Assembly: GCF_029626025.1 (NCBI RefSeq)
Contig: NZ_JARUBF010000001.1
Location: 1,302,001 to 1,366,000, forward strand
Length of the DNA: 64,000 nucleotides
DNA from: Solwaraspora sp. WMMD406
GTDB taxonomy: Bacteria; Actinomycetota; Actinomycetes; Mycobacteriales; Micromonosporaceae
Direction of reading: 5' to 3'
How positions within the stretch are numbered: the stretch's first letter is position 1; every line of letters starts with the position of its first letter. Shown piece by piece: positions 1 through 9,245 of this stretch. The notes below the pieces were generated by a model. That model saw nothing but the letters and a program-made list of their open reading frames with translations, was not told the origin of the DNA and made no database searches. The position numbers and the translations under genes are program-made.

Positions 1-1
1 C

Positions 2-493
2 GCCGCAGCCAGCGTCGCGATGGCCGCCGGCACCCTGTCGCTGTCCGGCATCGTCGACGCGTGGCAACCGTGGTGGCTGCTCTGGCAGGCCCCCGCCCTG
101 ATCGTGTTCTTCCTCGCCGGCATGGCCGAGATCCGCCGCCCGCCGTTCGACATGCCGATCGCCGACTCCGAGCTCGTCTTCGGCTACCTGACCGAATACA
201 CCGGACTGCGGTTCGCGTTCTTCCTGCTCGCCGAGTACGCCGGCATCGTCGTCATCGCCGCGCTGACCACCGTGCTGTTCCTCGGCGGCTGGCACGGGCC
301 GTTCGGCGTCGACCAGCTCGGCTGGCTGTGGACCATGCTCAAGGTGTTCGCCGTCTCGTTCGTCATCATCTGGATCCGGGTGTCGTTCCCCCGGCTGCGC
401 GAAGACCAGCTGCAACGGCTGTGCTGGCTGGTGCTGGTGCCGGTCGCGTTGGCGCAGCTGGTGCTCACCGCAGGTGTGAAGATCGCGCTCTGA
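2..493 (+). CDS. nuoH: NADH-quinone oxidoreductase subunit H (5' end missing)
   Basis: C-terminal part of the membrane subunit of respiratory complex I that helps form the quinone site and joins the peripheral arm to the proton-pumping arm. The reading frame is open from the first base, so the start lies outside the window; about 163 residues are seen of a protein that is usually near 330-450. The visible part has four hydrophobic segments and the family signature with EIRRPPFDMPIADSELVFGY followed by LTEYTG, matching the conserved NuoH loop that holds acidic residues near the quinone channel. Its stop TGA overlaps the ATG of the next gene. It begins the nuoH-N part of the operon seen here. 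Confidence 0.96.
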   Translation, partial: AAASVAMAAGTLSLSGIVDAWQPWWLLWQAPALIVFFLAGMAEIRRPPFDMPIADSELVFGYLTEYTGLRFAFFLLAEYAGIVVIAALTTVLFLGGWHGPFGVDQLGWLWTMLKVFAVSFVIIWIRVSFPRLREDQLQRLCWLVLVPVALAQLVLTAGVKIAL

Positions 494-2331
494 TGACCAC
501 GCTGACGCCGGGCCGCGCCACCCCTGACACCGCTCCCGACACCGTCCCCGATGCCACCCCCGACATCGCTCCCGACGCCGATCTTGACGCCGCCCCCGGC
601 GACCCGCGCAGGGCGTTCGGCAGCGCGTTCGGCAGGGCGTTCGGTGTCGCGCCCGGCGTACTGCTCGGAGTCGTACTCGCCGCCGGCGCGGCCGGGCAGA
701 TCGCCGTCTGGGCCGCCGGCACCTGGCTGTGGAACGACGAGACCGCGATCGCCATCAACCTGCGGCGCGGCTTCCTCGCCCTCACCCGGGGGCTCGAATT
801 CCAGCAGGTCGCCCCGGTCGGCTGGCTCTGGCTGGAAAAAGCCCTGCTGTACGCCTTCGGCACCGACGAACGGGTCCTGCGGCTGCCGTCCCTGCTCGGC
901 ATGCTCACCGTCCTGGTGCTCACGGCCGTCGTCACCCGCCGGGCGGTCGGCCGGTGGGCGGCGGTCGCCGCCACCGCGCTGATCGCCGCCGCGCCGATGA
1001 TCCTGACCTACGTCGGCGAGCTCAAGCAGTACGCCGTCGAAGCGGCGGTCACCCTCGTCGTACTGCTGCTCACCGAACGGTTCCTCGCGGCACTCCGGTC
1101 GCGCCCCGAACCGCGACGGCTCCTGCTGCCGTTGGCCGGCTGGCTGGCCGCCACCGGAGTCGCCGTCTTCGTCAGCCTGACCGCCGTCTTGGCCCTGGCC
1201 GGCGCGGTCGCCGGGGCGGTCCTGATTTCGGCGGTACGTCGCCGCTGGCGCGACGCGCTGCTGCTGGCGGTCGGTTCGGTGCCGGCCGCCGGCTTCGCCG
1301 CCGCGCTGATTTATCGCCGCCGGCAGTACCCGTTCATGCCCGGCCAGGCCGACTACTTCACCGGCGGCACCCCGCCGGCCGGCAGCGGGCCGGCCGAGCT
1401 CCTCGCCTGGCTGCCGCAGATGTGGACCGGCTTCGTCAGCATCACCCTGCAGTGGCGGTATCCGCTGCTGATCTTGCTGCTGATGCTGGCCGGCCTGGTG
1501 GCGCTCGCCTGGCGGGGCCGCCCGCAGGGCCGGCTGTCCCGAACGTCGTGGCGGGACCGGCAGACATGGCGGGACCGGCAGACGTGGGCGGCCATGCTCG
1601 GCGGCGTACTGCTGATGGCGGTGCTGGCGGCGGCGGCCCGTGGCCTGCCGCTGGCCGATCGGGTCGCCACCTGGCTGATCGCCCCCACGGTCATCCTGGT
1701 CGTCGCCGGCCTCGACGGCACCGCCCGGCTCGTGGTCCGGGCCGGCCGCCGCTGGAGCCGACCGGGTCGCGCGGCGCGGACGGTGTGGACCGCGCTGACC
1801 GCACTGGCCGTCCTGTTGACCGCCGCCGTGCTGCCGACGGTCGCGGCACCGGCCGCCGACGCCGCCTACCGGCAGGCGCTCGACCCCCGGGTCAAGGACG
1901 CCGGTCCGGCCGCGCTCGCCGACGTCGCCCAGCAGCTCCAACCCGGCGACGTCGTACTCGTCTACTGGTTCAGCTACCGGATGGTGCAGTGGTACGGCCC
2001 GCAGCACGGGTTGCCGCCGCGCCCCGTGCGGCTCTACCCGCCCGGACACACCAACTGCGACCCGCAACGCCTGGCCGAATGGCTCGGCGACGCCCGCCGC
2101 GTCTGGTACGTCCACGGCCGCAACCTCGGCAGCGAACCCCGCGACTACCCGCAGCGCGTCGCCGCCGCGCTCGCCGCCCAAGGCACGATCTCGGCGGTAC
2201 GGACGTTTCCCGCCGACCGCTACACCGGCTCGACCGCCGCCTGGGTGCTGGTCGACCTGACCGCCGGACCCGACCCGCGGCCGCCGACCGTCGCACCCAG
2301 CGCCGATTTCCACTGCCTCGGCCGATGGTGA
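493..2331 (+). CDS. GT39/PMT-like integral membrane glycosyltransferase, inside the nuo operon
   Basis: A 612-residue polytopic membrane protein, not a complex I subunit. After a cytosolic N-terminus with Pro-Asp steps (PDTAPDTVPDATPDIAPDAD) it has about ten hydrophobic segments up to residue ~450, then a soluble C-terminal domain. The first loop after segment 1 carries WNDETAIAINL, then VAPVGWLWLEK; this resembles the acidic loop and following Pro motif of dolichyl/polyprenyl-phosphate-sugar glycosyltransferases (PMT/ArnT-like). Such enzymes move a sugar from a lipid carrier to an outside acceptor; the substrate here is unknown. The ATG overlaps the nuoH stop (TGATG), so it is translationally coupled. 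An 18-base in-frame duplication gives WRDRQT twice near residue 355. Confidence 0.75.
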   Translation: MTTLTPGRATPDTAPDTVPDATPDIAPDADLDAAPGDPRRAFGSAFGRAFGVAPGVLLGVVLAAGAAGQIAVWAAGTWLWNDETAIAINLRRGFLALTRGLEFQQVAPVGWLWLEKALLYAFGTDERVLRLPSLLGMLTVLVLTAVVTRRAVGRWAAVAATALIAAAPMILTYVGELKQYAVEAAVTLVVLLLTERFLAALRSRPEPRRLLLPLAGWLAATGVAVFVSLTAVLALAGAVAGAVLISAVRRRWRDALLLAVGSVPAAGFAAALIYRRRQYPFMPGQADYFTGGTPPAGSGPAELLAWLPQMWTGFVSITLQWRYPLLILLLMLAGLVALAWRGRPQGRLSRTSWRDRQTWRDRQTWAAMLGGVLLMAVLAAAARGLPLADRVATWLIAPTVILVVAGLDGTARLVVRAGRRWSRPGRAARTVWTALTALAVLLTAAVLPTVAAPAADAAYRQALDPRVKDAGPAALADVAQQLQPGDVVLVYWFSYRMVQWYGPQHGLPPRPVRLYPPGHTNCDPQRLAEWLGDARRVWYVHGRNLGSEPRDYPQRVAAALAAQGTISAVRTFPADRYTGSTAAWVLVDLTAGPDPRPPTVAPSADFHCLGRW

Positions 2332-2449
2332 CGGCGACGTCGCCCGACTCCCCGACCGACCGAGCGTCGATCGGTGACACCAGGTGCTCGCGTGGGCGGG
2401 CCGGATTCGGCAGGATGAGGCACATGGACGGACACGGCGGGCGATCAGG

Positions 2450-3040
2450 ATGAGCGACAAGGAGCACGTGCACGGCAACGGCCACGGCGAAGGGCTGTTG
2501 AAAGGGCTGGCGACCACGTTCAAGACGATGGTCAGCCCGACCCACACCCAGCAATATCCGGACGTCGCCCCGGAGCTGCCGCCGCGTACCCGTGGGGTGA
2601 TCGCCCTGCTGGAGGAGAACTGCACGGTCTGCATGCTCTGCGCCCGCGAGTGTCCCGACTGGTGCATCTACATCGACTCGCACAAGGAGGAGGTGTCGGT
2701 GCCGGGGGCGGCGCGGGCGCGGCAGCGCAACGTCCTGGACCGCTTCGACATCGACTTCTCGCTCTGCATGTACTGCGGGATCTGCATCGAGGTGTGCCCG
2801 TTCGACGCGCTCTACTGGTCGCCCGAGTTCGAATACGCCGAGTACGACATCAAGGACCTGCTGCACGACAAGGACCACCTCGGGGAGTGGCTGGCCACCG
2901 TACCGCCGCCACCGGCGCACGACCCGAACGGCGAACCGGCCAAGGAGGAGACCGCCGCCGCCCGCAAGGCCGCCGGCACCGCCCCCGAGCGCCCGACCCG
3001 TCGCGGTACGGCCGGTCCGACCGGCGGGGCGACCGGGTGA
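2450..3040 (+). CDS. nuoI: NADH-quinone oxidoreductase subunit I
   Basis: Peripheral-arm subunit of complex I that carries iron-sulfur clusters N6a and N6b and passes electrons toward quinone. It has two complete 4Fe-4S motifs: [12 protein letters not shown] near residue 48 and [12 protein letters not shown] near residue 105. Length is 196 residues, with a His-rich N-terminus ([10 protein letters not shown]) and a charged, Ala/Pro-rich tail not needed for the fold. The ATG at 2450 was chosen over the upstream in-frame ATG at 2384 because the family homology starts just after it; the ribosome site is weak. It follows the glycosyltransferase-like gene by 118 bases and overlaps the GTG of nuoJ. 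Confidence 0.95.
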   Translation: MSDKEHVHGNGHGEGLLKGLATTFKTMVSPTHTQQYPDVAPELPPRTRGVIALLEENCTVCMLCARECPDWCIYIDSHKEEVSVPGAARARQRNVLDRFDIDFSLCMYCGICIEVCPFDALYWSPEFEYAEYDIKDLLHDKDHLGEWLATVPPPPAHDPNGEPAKEETAAARKAAGTAPERPTRRGTAGPTGGATG

Positions 3041-3618
3041 CCGGCGCGGACCTGCTGCTGATCGCTCTCGGCGCGGTCGCCGTCGGCTCGGGATTCCTGG
3101 TCGTGACCACCCGACACGTGGTCCGCGCCGGGCTCTACCTGGTCGCCTGCCTCGGCGCGGTCGCCGGCAGCTACCTGGTGCTGACCGCCGAACTGGTCGC
3201 CTGGGTGCAGGTGCTGATCTACGTCGGCGCCGTCGTGGTGCTGCTGCTGTTCGCGGTCATGCTGACCCGGGCCCCGATCGGCGCCTCCACCGACCTGGAC
3301 CGCCCCGGCTGGCCGGCCGCCGCGATCGGCGGGGGAGCGGGGCTCGGCCTGGCCGCGCTGTTCGTCGACGCCTACCGTTGGTCCAGCGTGGAGCTGCCGA
3401 CCGCCGGCACCGCCGACCGCCTCGGTACGGGGATCTTCGGCAGCTGGGTGCTGCCGTTCGAGGTGCTGTCGGTGCTGCTGCTGTCCGCGCTGATCGGCGC
3501 GATCGTGCTGTCCCGCCCCGACGTCGGAGCACGGTCCGGCACCGACGCGCGTCCTGACGCCAGCGCGTGGCCCGACGCCGAGGGGCGCGCCGGATCCGGC
3601 ATCGGCGGGGACCGCTGA
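3037..3618 (+). CDS. nuoJ: NADH-quinone oxidoreductase subunit J
   Basis: Integral membrane subunit of complex I (193 residues) next to NuoK and NuoA in the proton-transport arm. It has five hydrophobic segments; the third, around [20 protein letters not shown], is the conserved NuoJ helix with the hinge found in this family. The GTG at 3037 overlaps the nuoI stop, and the stop overlaps the nuoK ATG, so the gene is tightly coupled. The C-terminal 35 residues are hydrophilic (Asp/Arg/Ala-rich) and look like a lineage-specific tail. Confidence 0.94.
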   Translation: MTGADLLLIALGAVAVGSGFLVVTTRHVVRAGLYLVACLGAVAGSYLVLTAELVAWVQVLIYVGAVVVLLLFAVMLTRAPIGASTDLDRPGWPAAAIGGGAGLGLAALFVDAYRWSSVELPTAGTADRLGTGIFGSWVLPFEVLSVLLLSALIGAIVLSRPDVGARSGTDARPDASAWPDAEGRAGSGIGGDR

Positions 3619-4001
3619 TGCGGCCGGTCGTCCCATACGTCGTCGCGGCCCTGCTGTTCGGCCTCGGCGTCTACGGCGTGCTGCGCCGACGCAACGCCGT
3701 CCTGCTGCTCATGGCGGTCGAGTTGATGCTCAACGCGGTCAACCTGATCCTGGTCACCGCCGACACGACGGTACGCGCCACACTGCCGTACAGCGGTCAG
3801 ACCTTCGCCCTGTTCATCATCGTCATCGCCGCCGCCGAAGTCGGCGTCGGACTGGCCATCGTGCTGCACCTCTTCCGGCTGCGCGGCAGCGTCGTCGTCG
3901 ACGAGGTGCCCCTCGACACCGACGCCGACGCCGACACCCCCGCCGCCGACGAGGCGGCCCCGGCAGCCGACGCCGACGACGCTCGGGAGGTGGCCCGGTG
4001 A
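3618..4001 (+). CDS. nuoK: NADH-quinone oxidoreductase subunit K
   Basis: Small membrane subunit of complex I, homologous to MrpC of cation antiporters. It has three transmembrane helices; the conserved glutamate lies in helix 2 (LLLMAVELMLNAVNL) and a second acidic residue in helix 3 (IIVIAAAEVGVGLAIV). Both are part of the proton path. Length is 127 residues against about 100 in the family; the extra is an acidic Asp/Ala-rich C-terminal tail (about residues 96-127). It overlaps nuoJ and nuoL by 1 and 4 bases. Confidence 0.95.
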   Translation: MRPVVPYVVAALLFGLGVYGVLRRRNAVLLLMAVELMLNAVNLILVTADTTVRATLPYSGQTFALFIIVIAAAEVGVGLAIVLHLFRLRGSVVVDEVPLDTDADADTPAADEAAPAADADDAREVAR

Positions 4002-5914
4002 CCGGGGCGGGGCCGGGCTACCTGCTGCCGGCGGTGCCGTTCGCCGCCGCCCTCACCGGCCTGCTGATCAGCCTGCGCCCAGACCCGCTCAGCCCCGCCC
4101 GGCGGCGGGTCGCGGCCGGACTCGGCATCGGTGGAGCCGCCGTCGCGTTGGCGGCGGCCGTCGCTCTGCTGGTCGCCGGCGCGCCCACCGTCGATGCGTC
4201 GACGACCTGGATCGACCTCGGCGGGCTGCTGGTCAGCTTCGGCGTACGGCTGGACGGCCCGGCCGCCCTCGTCGCCGTCGCGGTCGGCGCGGTGGCGCTC
4301 GCCGTACAGGTGTATTCGACCGCCTACCTGGCCGACGACGACCGCTACCCCGCCTACGCCGCCCAGGTGAGCCTGTTCACCGCCGCGATGCTGCTGGTCG
4401 TCGTCGCCGGTGACCTGATCATGCTGCTGGTCGGCTGGGAAGTGATGGGCGCCTGCTCGTACCTGCTGATCGCCCACGACCGGCGGCTGCCCGAGGCCCC
4501 GGCGGCGGCGGTGAAGGCGTTCCTGGTCACCCGGGTCGGCGACGTCGGTTTCCTGCTCGGCATCGCGGTGCTCGGCATCGGCGCCGGCAGCTTCCGGATC
4601 GCCGACGTGCTCGCCCACGACTACCCGCCGGCGACGGTCACCACGGCGGCGTTGCTGCTGCTCGCCGGGGTGGCCGGCAAGAGCGCCCAGTTCCCGCTGC
4701 ACACCTGGCTGCCGGACGCGATGGCCGGCCCGACACCGATCTCCGCGCTGATCCACGCCGCCACGATGGTCGCCGCCGGGGTGTACGTGGTGATCCGGCT
4801 CTACCCGATCTTCCTCGCCGCCCCGACCGCGTTGATCGTGCTCGGCGTCCTCGGTGTGATCACCCTGCTGCTCGGCGCGTTGGCCGCCACCGCCGCCGAC
4901 GACATCAAACGGGTCCTGGCCTGGTCGACCGTCTCCCAGCTCGGCTACATGACCGGCGCGTTGGCCGTCGGCTCGCCGCCGGCCGCCCTGTTCCACCTGC
5001 TCACCCACGCCGCGTTCAAGGCGTTGTTGTTCCTCGTCGCCGGCTGCGTGATCCACGCCGTCGGCAGCAACCTGATGTCGGTGATGGGTGGGCTGCGTCG
5101 GCCGATGCCGGTCACCTTCGCCGCCGCCGTGGTCGGGCTCGGCGCGCTCGCCGGGCTGCCGCCGCTGGCCGGCTTCTGGAGCAAGGAGAGCGTGCTGTAC
5201 GCCGCCTCCGCAGCCGCGCGGCATCCGGGCGACGGGCCGGCACCGTCGTGGCTCGGCTGGCTGGTCTGGCTGGCGGGGCTCGCCGGGGTCGCCATCACCG
5301 CCTGGTACGCCACCCGACTGCTGCTGCGGACCTTCTTCGGTCCGTCCCGGCTGCCCGCCGGGGCGCACCCGCACGACCCGCCCGCCGCGATGCGCTGGCC
5401 GGTGCTGGCGCTGGCCGTACCGGCGGCGCTGCTCGGGTTCGTCGGGCTCGTGCCGACGGTCGCCGACTGGCTCACCGCCGGCCCGGCCGGGGAGTCGGCG
5501 GTCGACGGTCAGTCGGCCGTCGACCTCGTCCACCTCGGCCCCGACCTGCTGCTGCCGATCCTGCTGCTGGCCGTCGGTGCCGGTGCGGCGGTGTGGCTGT
5601 ACCGGCGGGACCCGGCCGCCGACCCGGCCCGGGCGCTCGGCCCGGCGCGGCCGGCGTTCGCGGCCGGGTTCTGGCTGGACACGGTGCAGCACGCGGTGGT
5701 GGTCCGCCCGGTGGTGGCGCTCGCCCGCGCGGTCCGCGTCGGCGACGAGTCCGGGGTGGACGGCGCGGTGACCGGCACCGGCCGGGGCGTGACCGGGCTG
5801 GGTGCTGCGGTGGGCCGCTGGCACGCCGCACCGCTGCCGCGTGCGGTGACCCTGGTCCTGGTCGGCGTCCTGCTGCTGGGCTCGGCGACGGCGATCATCG
5901 GGGTGCTCTCATGA
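3998..5914 (+). CDS. nuoL: NADH-quinone oxidoreductase subunit L (antiporter-like)
   Basis: The distal proton-pumping, antiporter-like subunit of complex I (638 residues). It shows the conserved glutamate in GWEVMGACSYLLI, the broken-helix motif LHTWLPDAMAGPTPISALIH with its lysine/histidine path, and KRVLAWSTVSQLGYM. The C-terminal third contains the extra hydrophobic segments and amphipathic region typical of NuoL compared with NuoM/N. It starts with a GTG that overlaps the nuoK stop, and its stop overlaps the nuoM ATG. Confidence 0.97.
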   Translation: MTGAGPGYLLPAVPFAAALTGLLISLRPDPLSPARRRVAAGLGIGGAAVALAAAVALLVAGAPTVDASTTWIDLGGLLVSFGVRLDGPAALVAVAVGAVALAVQVYSTAYLADDDRYPAYAAQVSLFTAAMLLVVVAGDLIMLLVGWEVMGACSYLLIAHDRRLPEAPAAAVKAFLVTRVGDVGFLLGIAVLGIGAGSFRIADVLAHDYPPATVTTAALLLLAGVAGKSAQFPLHTWLPDAMAGPTPISALIHAATMVAAGVYVVIRLYPIFLAAPTALIVLGVLGVITLLLGALAATAADDIKRVLAWSTVSQLGYMTGALAVGSPPAALFHLLTHAAFKALLFLVAGCVIHAVGSNLMSVMGGLRRPMPVTFAAAVVGLGALAGLPPLAGFWSKESVLYAASAAARHPGDGPAPSWLGWLVWLAGLAGVAITAWYATRLLLRTFFGPSRLPAGAHPHDPPAAMRWPVLALAVPAALLGFVGLVPTVADWLTAGPAGESAVDGQSAVDLVHLGPDLLLPILLLAVGAGAAVWLYRRDPAADPARALGPARPAFAAGFWLDTVQHAVVVRPVVALARAVRVGDESGVDGAVTGTGRGVTGLGAAVGRWHAAPLPRAVTLVLVGVLLLGSATAIIGVLS

Positions 5915-7554
5915 TCGCCGCCGACTACACCGACACCGCGACGACCCTCGGGCAGTACGCACTGCTGGCGGTGCTGATCCTGCCGGCGCTCGGCGCGCTG
6001 GCGCTGGCCCTGCCGGTCGGCGGGGACCGGGCCGGCCGGATCGTCGGCACCGCCGTCGCCGCGCTGACCGTACTGGCCAGCCTGCCGCTGCTCGCCCGAC
6101 CGGCCGGCGCCGGCTGGTTCGCGTACGGGCCACCGCTGGACGGCCCGCCCGGGGTGCTGCCCTGGCACCAACTTGACCTGCCCTGGGTGCCGGCCCTGGA
6201 TCTGCGGTTCCACCTCGGCGTCGACGGCATCTCGTACCCGCTGGTGCTGCTCACCACCGTCCTGACGCTGCTGTGTTGCGCGTACACCGTCTGGCGGGTC
6301 CCGCACGGCCGCCGCAACGGGCGGGCGTTGGTCGCGTTGCTGCTGGTCGTCGAGGTCGGCATCGTCGGCACCTTCCTCGCCCTCGACCTGGTGCTGTTCT
6401 TCGTCTTCTTCGAGGTCGTGCTGCTGCCGATGTACGCGATCATCGCCGGCTGGGGCGGCACCAAAGGAGCGGCCGACGGCACGGTACAGATAGGTGGCAC
6501 GGGACAGACCGACGGCGCGCACCGGCGGGCGGCGACGAAGTTCGCCATCTACACCCTGGCCGGGTCGGTGCTGCTGCTGGTCGGCGTGGTGACCGTGGTG
6601 ACCGCCGCCGGCACCGCCGACCTGACCGTCCTCACCGGCGGCACCGACCTCACCCGCGGCACCCAGCTCGCCGCGTTCACGCTGCTGGCGCTGGCCTTCG
6701 CGGTCAAGGCCCCGCTGTGGCCGCTGCACAGCTGGCTGCCCGACGCACACAGCCAGGCACCCACCGTCGGCAGCGTGATCCTCGCCGGGGTGCTGCTCAA
6801 AATGGGCACGTACGGGCTGATCCGGGTCGCCGTCGGCGTCGCGCCGGAAGGTGCCCGGTGGGCCGCCCCGGTGCTCGGCACCCTCGCCGTCACCGCGATC
6901 GTCGTCGGTGCACTGGTGTGCCTGGCGCAGACCGAACTCAAACGGCTCATCGCGTACTCCAGCGTCGGGCACATGGGGTTCGTGCTGCTCGGCATCGCCA
7001 CCCTCAGCGCCACCGGCATCCAGGCCGCGCTGATCGGCAACGTCGCCCACGGCGTCATCACCGGCCTGCTGTTCTTCCTCGCCGGGGCGATCAAGGACCG
7101 CTTCCACACCGGGGAGCTGGCCGCGCTCGGCGGACTGCGGGAACGGTCCCCGGCGCTCGCCGGGCTGCTCGGCTTCGCCGCGATCGCCTCCCTCGGCCTG
7201 CCCGGCCTGGCCGGCTTCTGGGGTGAGGCGTTCGCCGTCGTCGCCGCCTGGCAGCGCGGCGGGCCACTGTGGATCACCCTGGCGGCGGTGGCGGCCGTCG
7301 GGGCGGCACTGACCGCCGCGTACCTGCTGCGGATGCTGCGCCGGGTCTCGCATGGGCCGCCAGGCCCGGCGGTCCAAGCGACGGCGGTGGCCGGGCCGGC
7401 TGGGCCGACAGGCCCGGTCGGGCCGATCGCCCGCGCCGAGGCGCTGGTCTGGACGCCGTTGGTGGTGGCGACCCTGGTCATCGGGCTGGTGCCGGCGCTG
7501 GTGCTCGGCATGGCCGAGTCACCGGTGGAGATCCTGCTGGAGGTGACCCGGTGA
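5911..7554 (+). CDS. nuoM: NADH-quinone oxidoreductase subunit M (antiporter-like)
   Basis: Second antiporter-like subunit of the complex I membrane arm (547 residues). Key motifs are FFEVVLLPMYAIIAGWGG with the conserved Glu, PLWPLHSWLPDAHSQAP with the broken helix, and ELKRLIAYSSVGHMGFVLLG. Start is ATG at 5911, overlapping the nuoL stop by four bases. A Gly/Thr-rich insert with ADGTVQIGGTGQTDGAHRR follows the fifth helix; it is hydrophilic and probably a surface loop. The stop overlaps the nuoN GTG. Confidence 0.97.
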   Translation: MIAADYTDTATTLGQYALLAVLILPALGALALALPVGGDRAGRIVGTAVAALTVLASLPLLARPAGAGWFAYGPPLDGPPGVLPWHQLDLPWVPALDLRFHLGVDGISYPLVLLTTVLTLLCCAYTVWRVPHGRRNGRALVALLLVVEVGIVGTFLALDLVLFFVFFEVVLLPMYAIIAGWGGTKGAADGTVQIGGTGQTDGAHRRAATKFAIYTLAGSVLLLVGVVTVVTAAGTADLTVLTGGTDLTRGTQLAAFTLLALAFAVKAPLWPLHSWLPDAHSQAPTVGSVILAGVLLKMGTYGLIRVAVGVAPEGARWAAPVLGTLAVTAIVVGALVCLAQTELKRLIAYSSVGHMGFVLLGIATLSATGIQAALIGNVAHGVITGLLFFLAGAIKDRFHTGELAALGGLRERSPALAGLLGFAAIASLGLPGLAGFWGEAFAVVAAWQRGGPLWITLAAVAAVGAALTAAYLLRMLRRVSHGPPGPAVQATAVAGPAGPTGPVGPIARAEALVWTPLVVATLVIGLVPALVLGMAESPVEILLEVTR

Positions 7555-9119
7555 TCGGCGAACTCACCGCCCAGCCGGTCGACCATCTGGCGCTGCTGCC
7601 GGCGTACCTGGCAGCGGTCACCGCGGTCGCGGTGCTGCTGGCCGATCTGTTCGTGGCCCGCTGGGCGGTCACCGTCGCGGTCGGGGTGACGGGAGCGGTC
7701 GGGGTCGCCGGCGTGGCCCTGTACGCGATGGGTCAGCCGGAGCGGCGGACGTTCTGCGGCTCGCTGTCCGGCGTCGACGACAGCCTCGGCTTCGCCTGCT
7801 CGTACGTCGCCGACAGCCGGGCCGCCCTGGTCGCGGTGCTGTTCGCGGCGCTCACAGCGGGTGTGCTGGCGTTGTCGGTGCCGACGCTGCGTACGGGGAC
7901 CGTGCCGGCGGGGGAGTACTGCTTCCTGCTGGCCTGCTCGATGATCGGTGGTGTGGTGCTCGGTGCCGCCGGTGACCTGATCACCCTGATCGTGGCGGTG
8001 GAAACCCTCACCCTGCCGCTGTACATCCTGGTCGGGCTGCAGCGGCAGCGCGTCGCGGCGGCCGAGGCGGCGGTGACGTTCTTCGTCGTCAGTGTGGCGT
8101 CCACGGCGGTGGCGCTGCTCGGCGCGGCCCTGCTGTACGGCGCGTACGGCGCGGTGCACCTGGACCTGCTGGCCGGCGTCAGCGGCCTGGCCGAATCGGC
8201 GACCCACGCCGTCGGCGGGTCGGTCGACGGGCAGGCCCGGCTGGCCCGGGTCGGCGTGGTGCTGCTGCTGGTCGGGTTGGCGTTCAAGGTGGCGGCGGTG
8301 CCGCTGCACGCCTGGGCACCCAAGACGTACGACGGGGCACCGGTGCCGGTCGCCGCGTACCTGTCGACCGCGTCGAAACTCGGCGGTGTCGTGGCGATCG
8401 TCGCCGTGGTGACCGAGGGACTCTACCCGCAGTTGGCTGCCTCCGGGCCGGTGCTCGCCGTGCTGGCGGTGGCGACGATGACCGTCGGCAACCTGGTGGC
8501 GCTGCGGCAGCGGCGGATGGTCCGGCTGCTCGCCTGGTCGTCGATCGCGCAGGCCGGCTACATCCTGGTGCCGTTGGCGGCGGCCGCCGGGCTGGCCGGC
8601 CGGGGCGTCGAGGAGCGGGCGGTGGCGGTCGCGGCGGTTTTCGCGTACGCCGTGTTTTTCGTGGTGTTGGAGCTGGCCGCCTTCGCCGCCGTGGTCGCGT
8701 TGCGGCCGGCGGCGGCCGACGGCGGGACGATCGCCGGGTACGCGGGCGTGGCCCGGAGGCGGCCGTGGGTCGGTGCCGCGTTGGTGTTCGCGCTGATCGG
8801 GCTGGCCGGGTTGCCGCCCGGTCTGGCCGGGCTGTTCGCCAAGGTGGCGGTGGTCCGGTCGCTGCTGGTCGGCGGGGCCGGCTGGCTGGCGCTGGTGGTG
8901 GCGCTCAACGCCGTGGTCGGCCTGGCCTACTACCTGCGGGTGGCCGTGACGCTGTACGCCCGCCCGTCAGCTCTGCCTGCGCAGGGTGCCGCGCCGGCTG
9001 GTGGGGCGCTGGTCTGGCCGGTCGCTTGGCCGGTGGCCGTGGTGTTGGCCGCTGCGACGGTTGTGGCTGTTGTGCTGGGTTTCGCACCACAAGTGGTTTT
9101 TGACGCTGTAGCTGGCTGA
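7551..9119 (+). CDS. nuoN: NADH-quinone oxidoreductase subunit N (antiporter-like)
   Basis: Third antiporter-like subunit of complex I and the last gene of the nuo operon (522 residues). It carries VAVETLTLPLYILVGL with the conserved Glu, FKVAAVPLHAWAPKTYDGAP with the broken helix, and RLLAWSSIAQAGYILVPL. About 14 hydrophobic segments are visible. GTG start at 7551 overlaps the nuoM stop. The stop TGA lies inside an 8-bp inverted repeat (9115-9122 with 9157-9164), which may form a weak 3' hairpin of the operon. Confidence 0.96.
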   Translation: MIGELTAQPVDHLALLPAYLAAVTAVAVLLADLFVARWAVTVAVGVTGAVGVAGVALYAMGQPERRTFCGSLSGVDDSLGFACSYVADSRAALVAVLFAALTAGVLALSVPTLRTGTVPAGEYCFLLACSMIGGVVLGAAGDLITLIVAVETLTLPLYILVGLQRQRVAAAEAAVTFFVVSVASTAVALLGAALLYGAYGAVHLDLLAGVSGLAESATHAVGGSVDGQARLARVGVVLLLVGLAFKVAAVPLHAWAPKTYDGAPVPVAAYLSTASKLGGVVAIVAVVTEGLYPQLAASGPVLAVLAVATMTVGNLVALRQRRMVRLLAWSSIAQAGYILVPLAAAAGLAGRGVEERAVAVAAVFAYAVFFVVLELAAFAAVVALRPAAADGGTIAGYAGVARRRPWVGAALVFALIGLAGLPPGLAGLFAKVAVVRSLLVGGAGWLALVVALNAVVGLAYYLRVAVTLYARPSALPAQGAAPAGGALVWPVAWPVAVVLAAATVVAVVLGFAPQVVFDAVAG

Positions 9120-9245
9120 GAGAAATTTGGCAGTCAAGGGCTTGATTCCCAGTCAACTCTCAGCTATTGCGGGATGTTCCGTGGGTACGTGAACGTTGCA
9201 CCTGCCGTGGGGTCTTCCAGATGACCCGGTGGAGAAGGAGTCAAC
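9115..9245 (+). promoter_or_regulatory. nuoN-htpX intergenic region with possible promoter and repeats
   Basis: Between nuoN and htpX there is a possible promoter TTGATT (9142-9147), 17-base spacer, TATTGC (9165-9170). Around it are two direct copies of CAGTCAA (9131, 9150) and an inverted repeat GCTGAGAG / CTCTCAGC (9115-9122, 9157-9164). These could be operator sites for a stress regulator of htpX or chance; the assignment is by eye. Confidence 0.35.

Noticed and set aside
184-2667. Long minus-strand open frame (827 residues) across nuoH, the glycosyltransferase-like gene and nuoI
   Set aside because: High GC removes stop codons from the opposite strand; the product is Arg/Gly/Asp-rich without family, and the plus-strand genes are clear.
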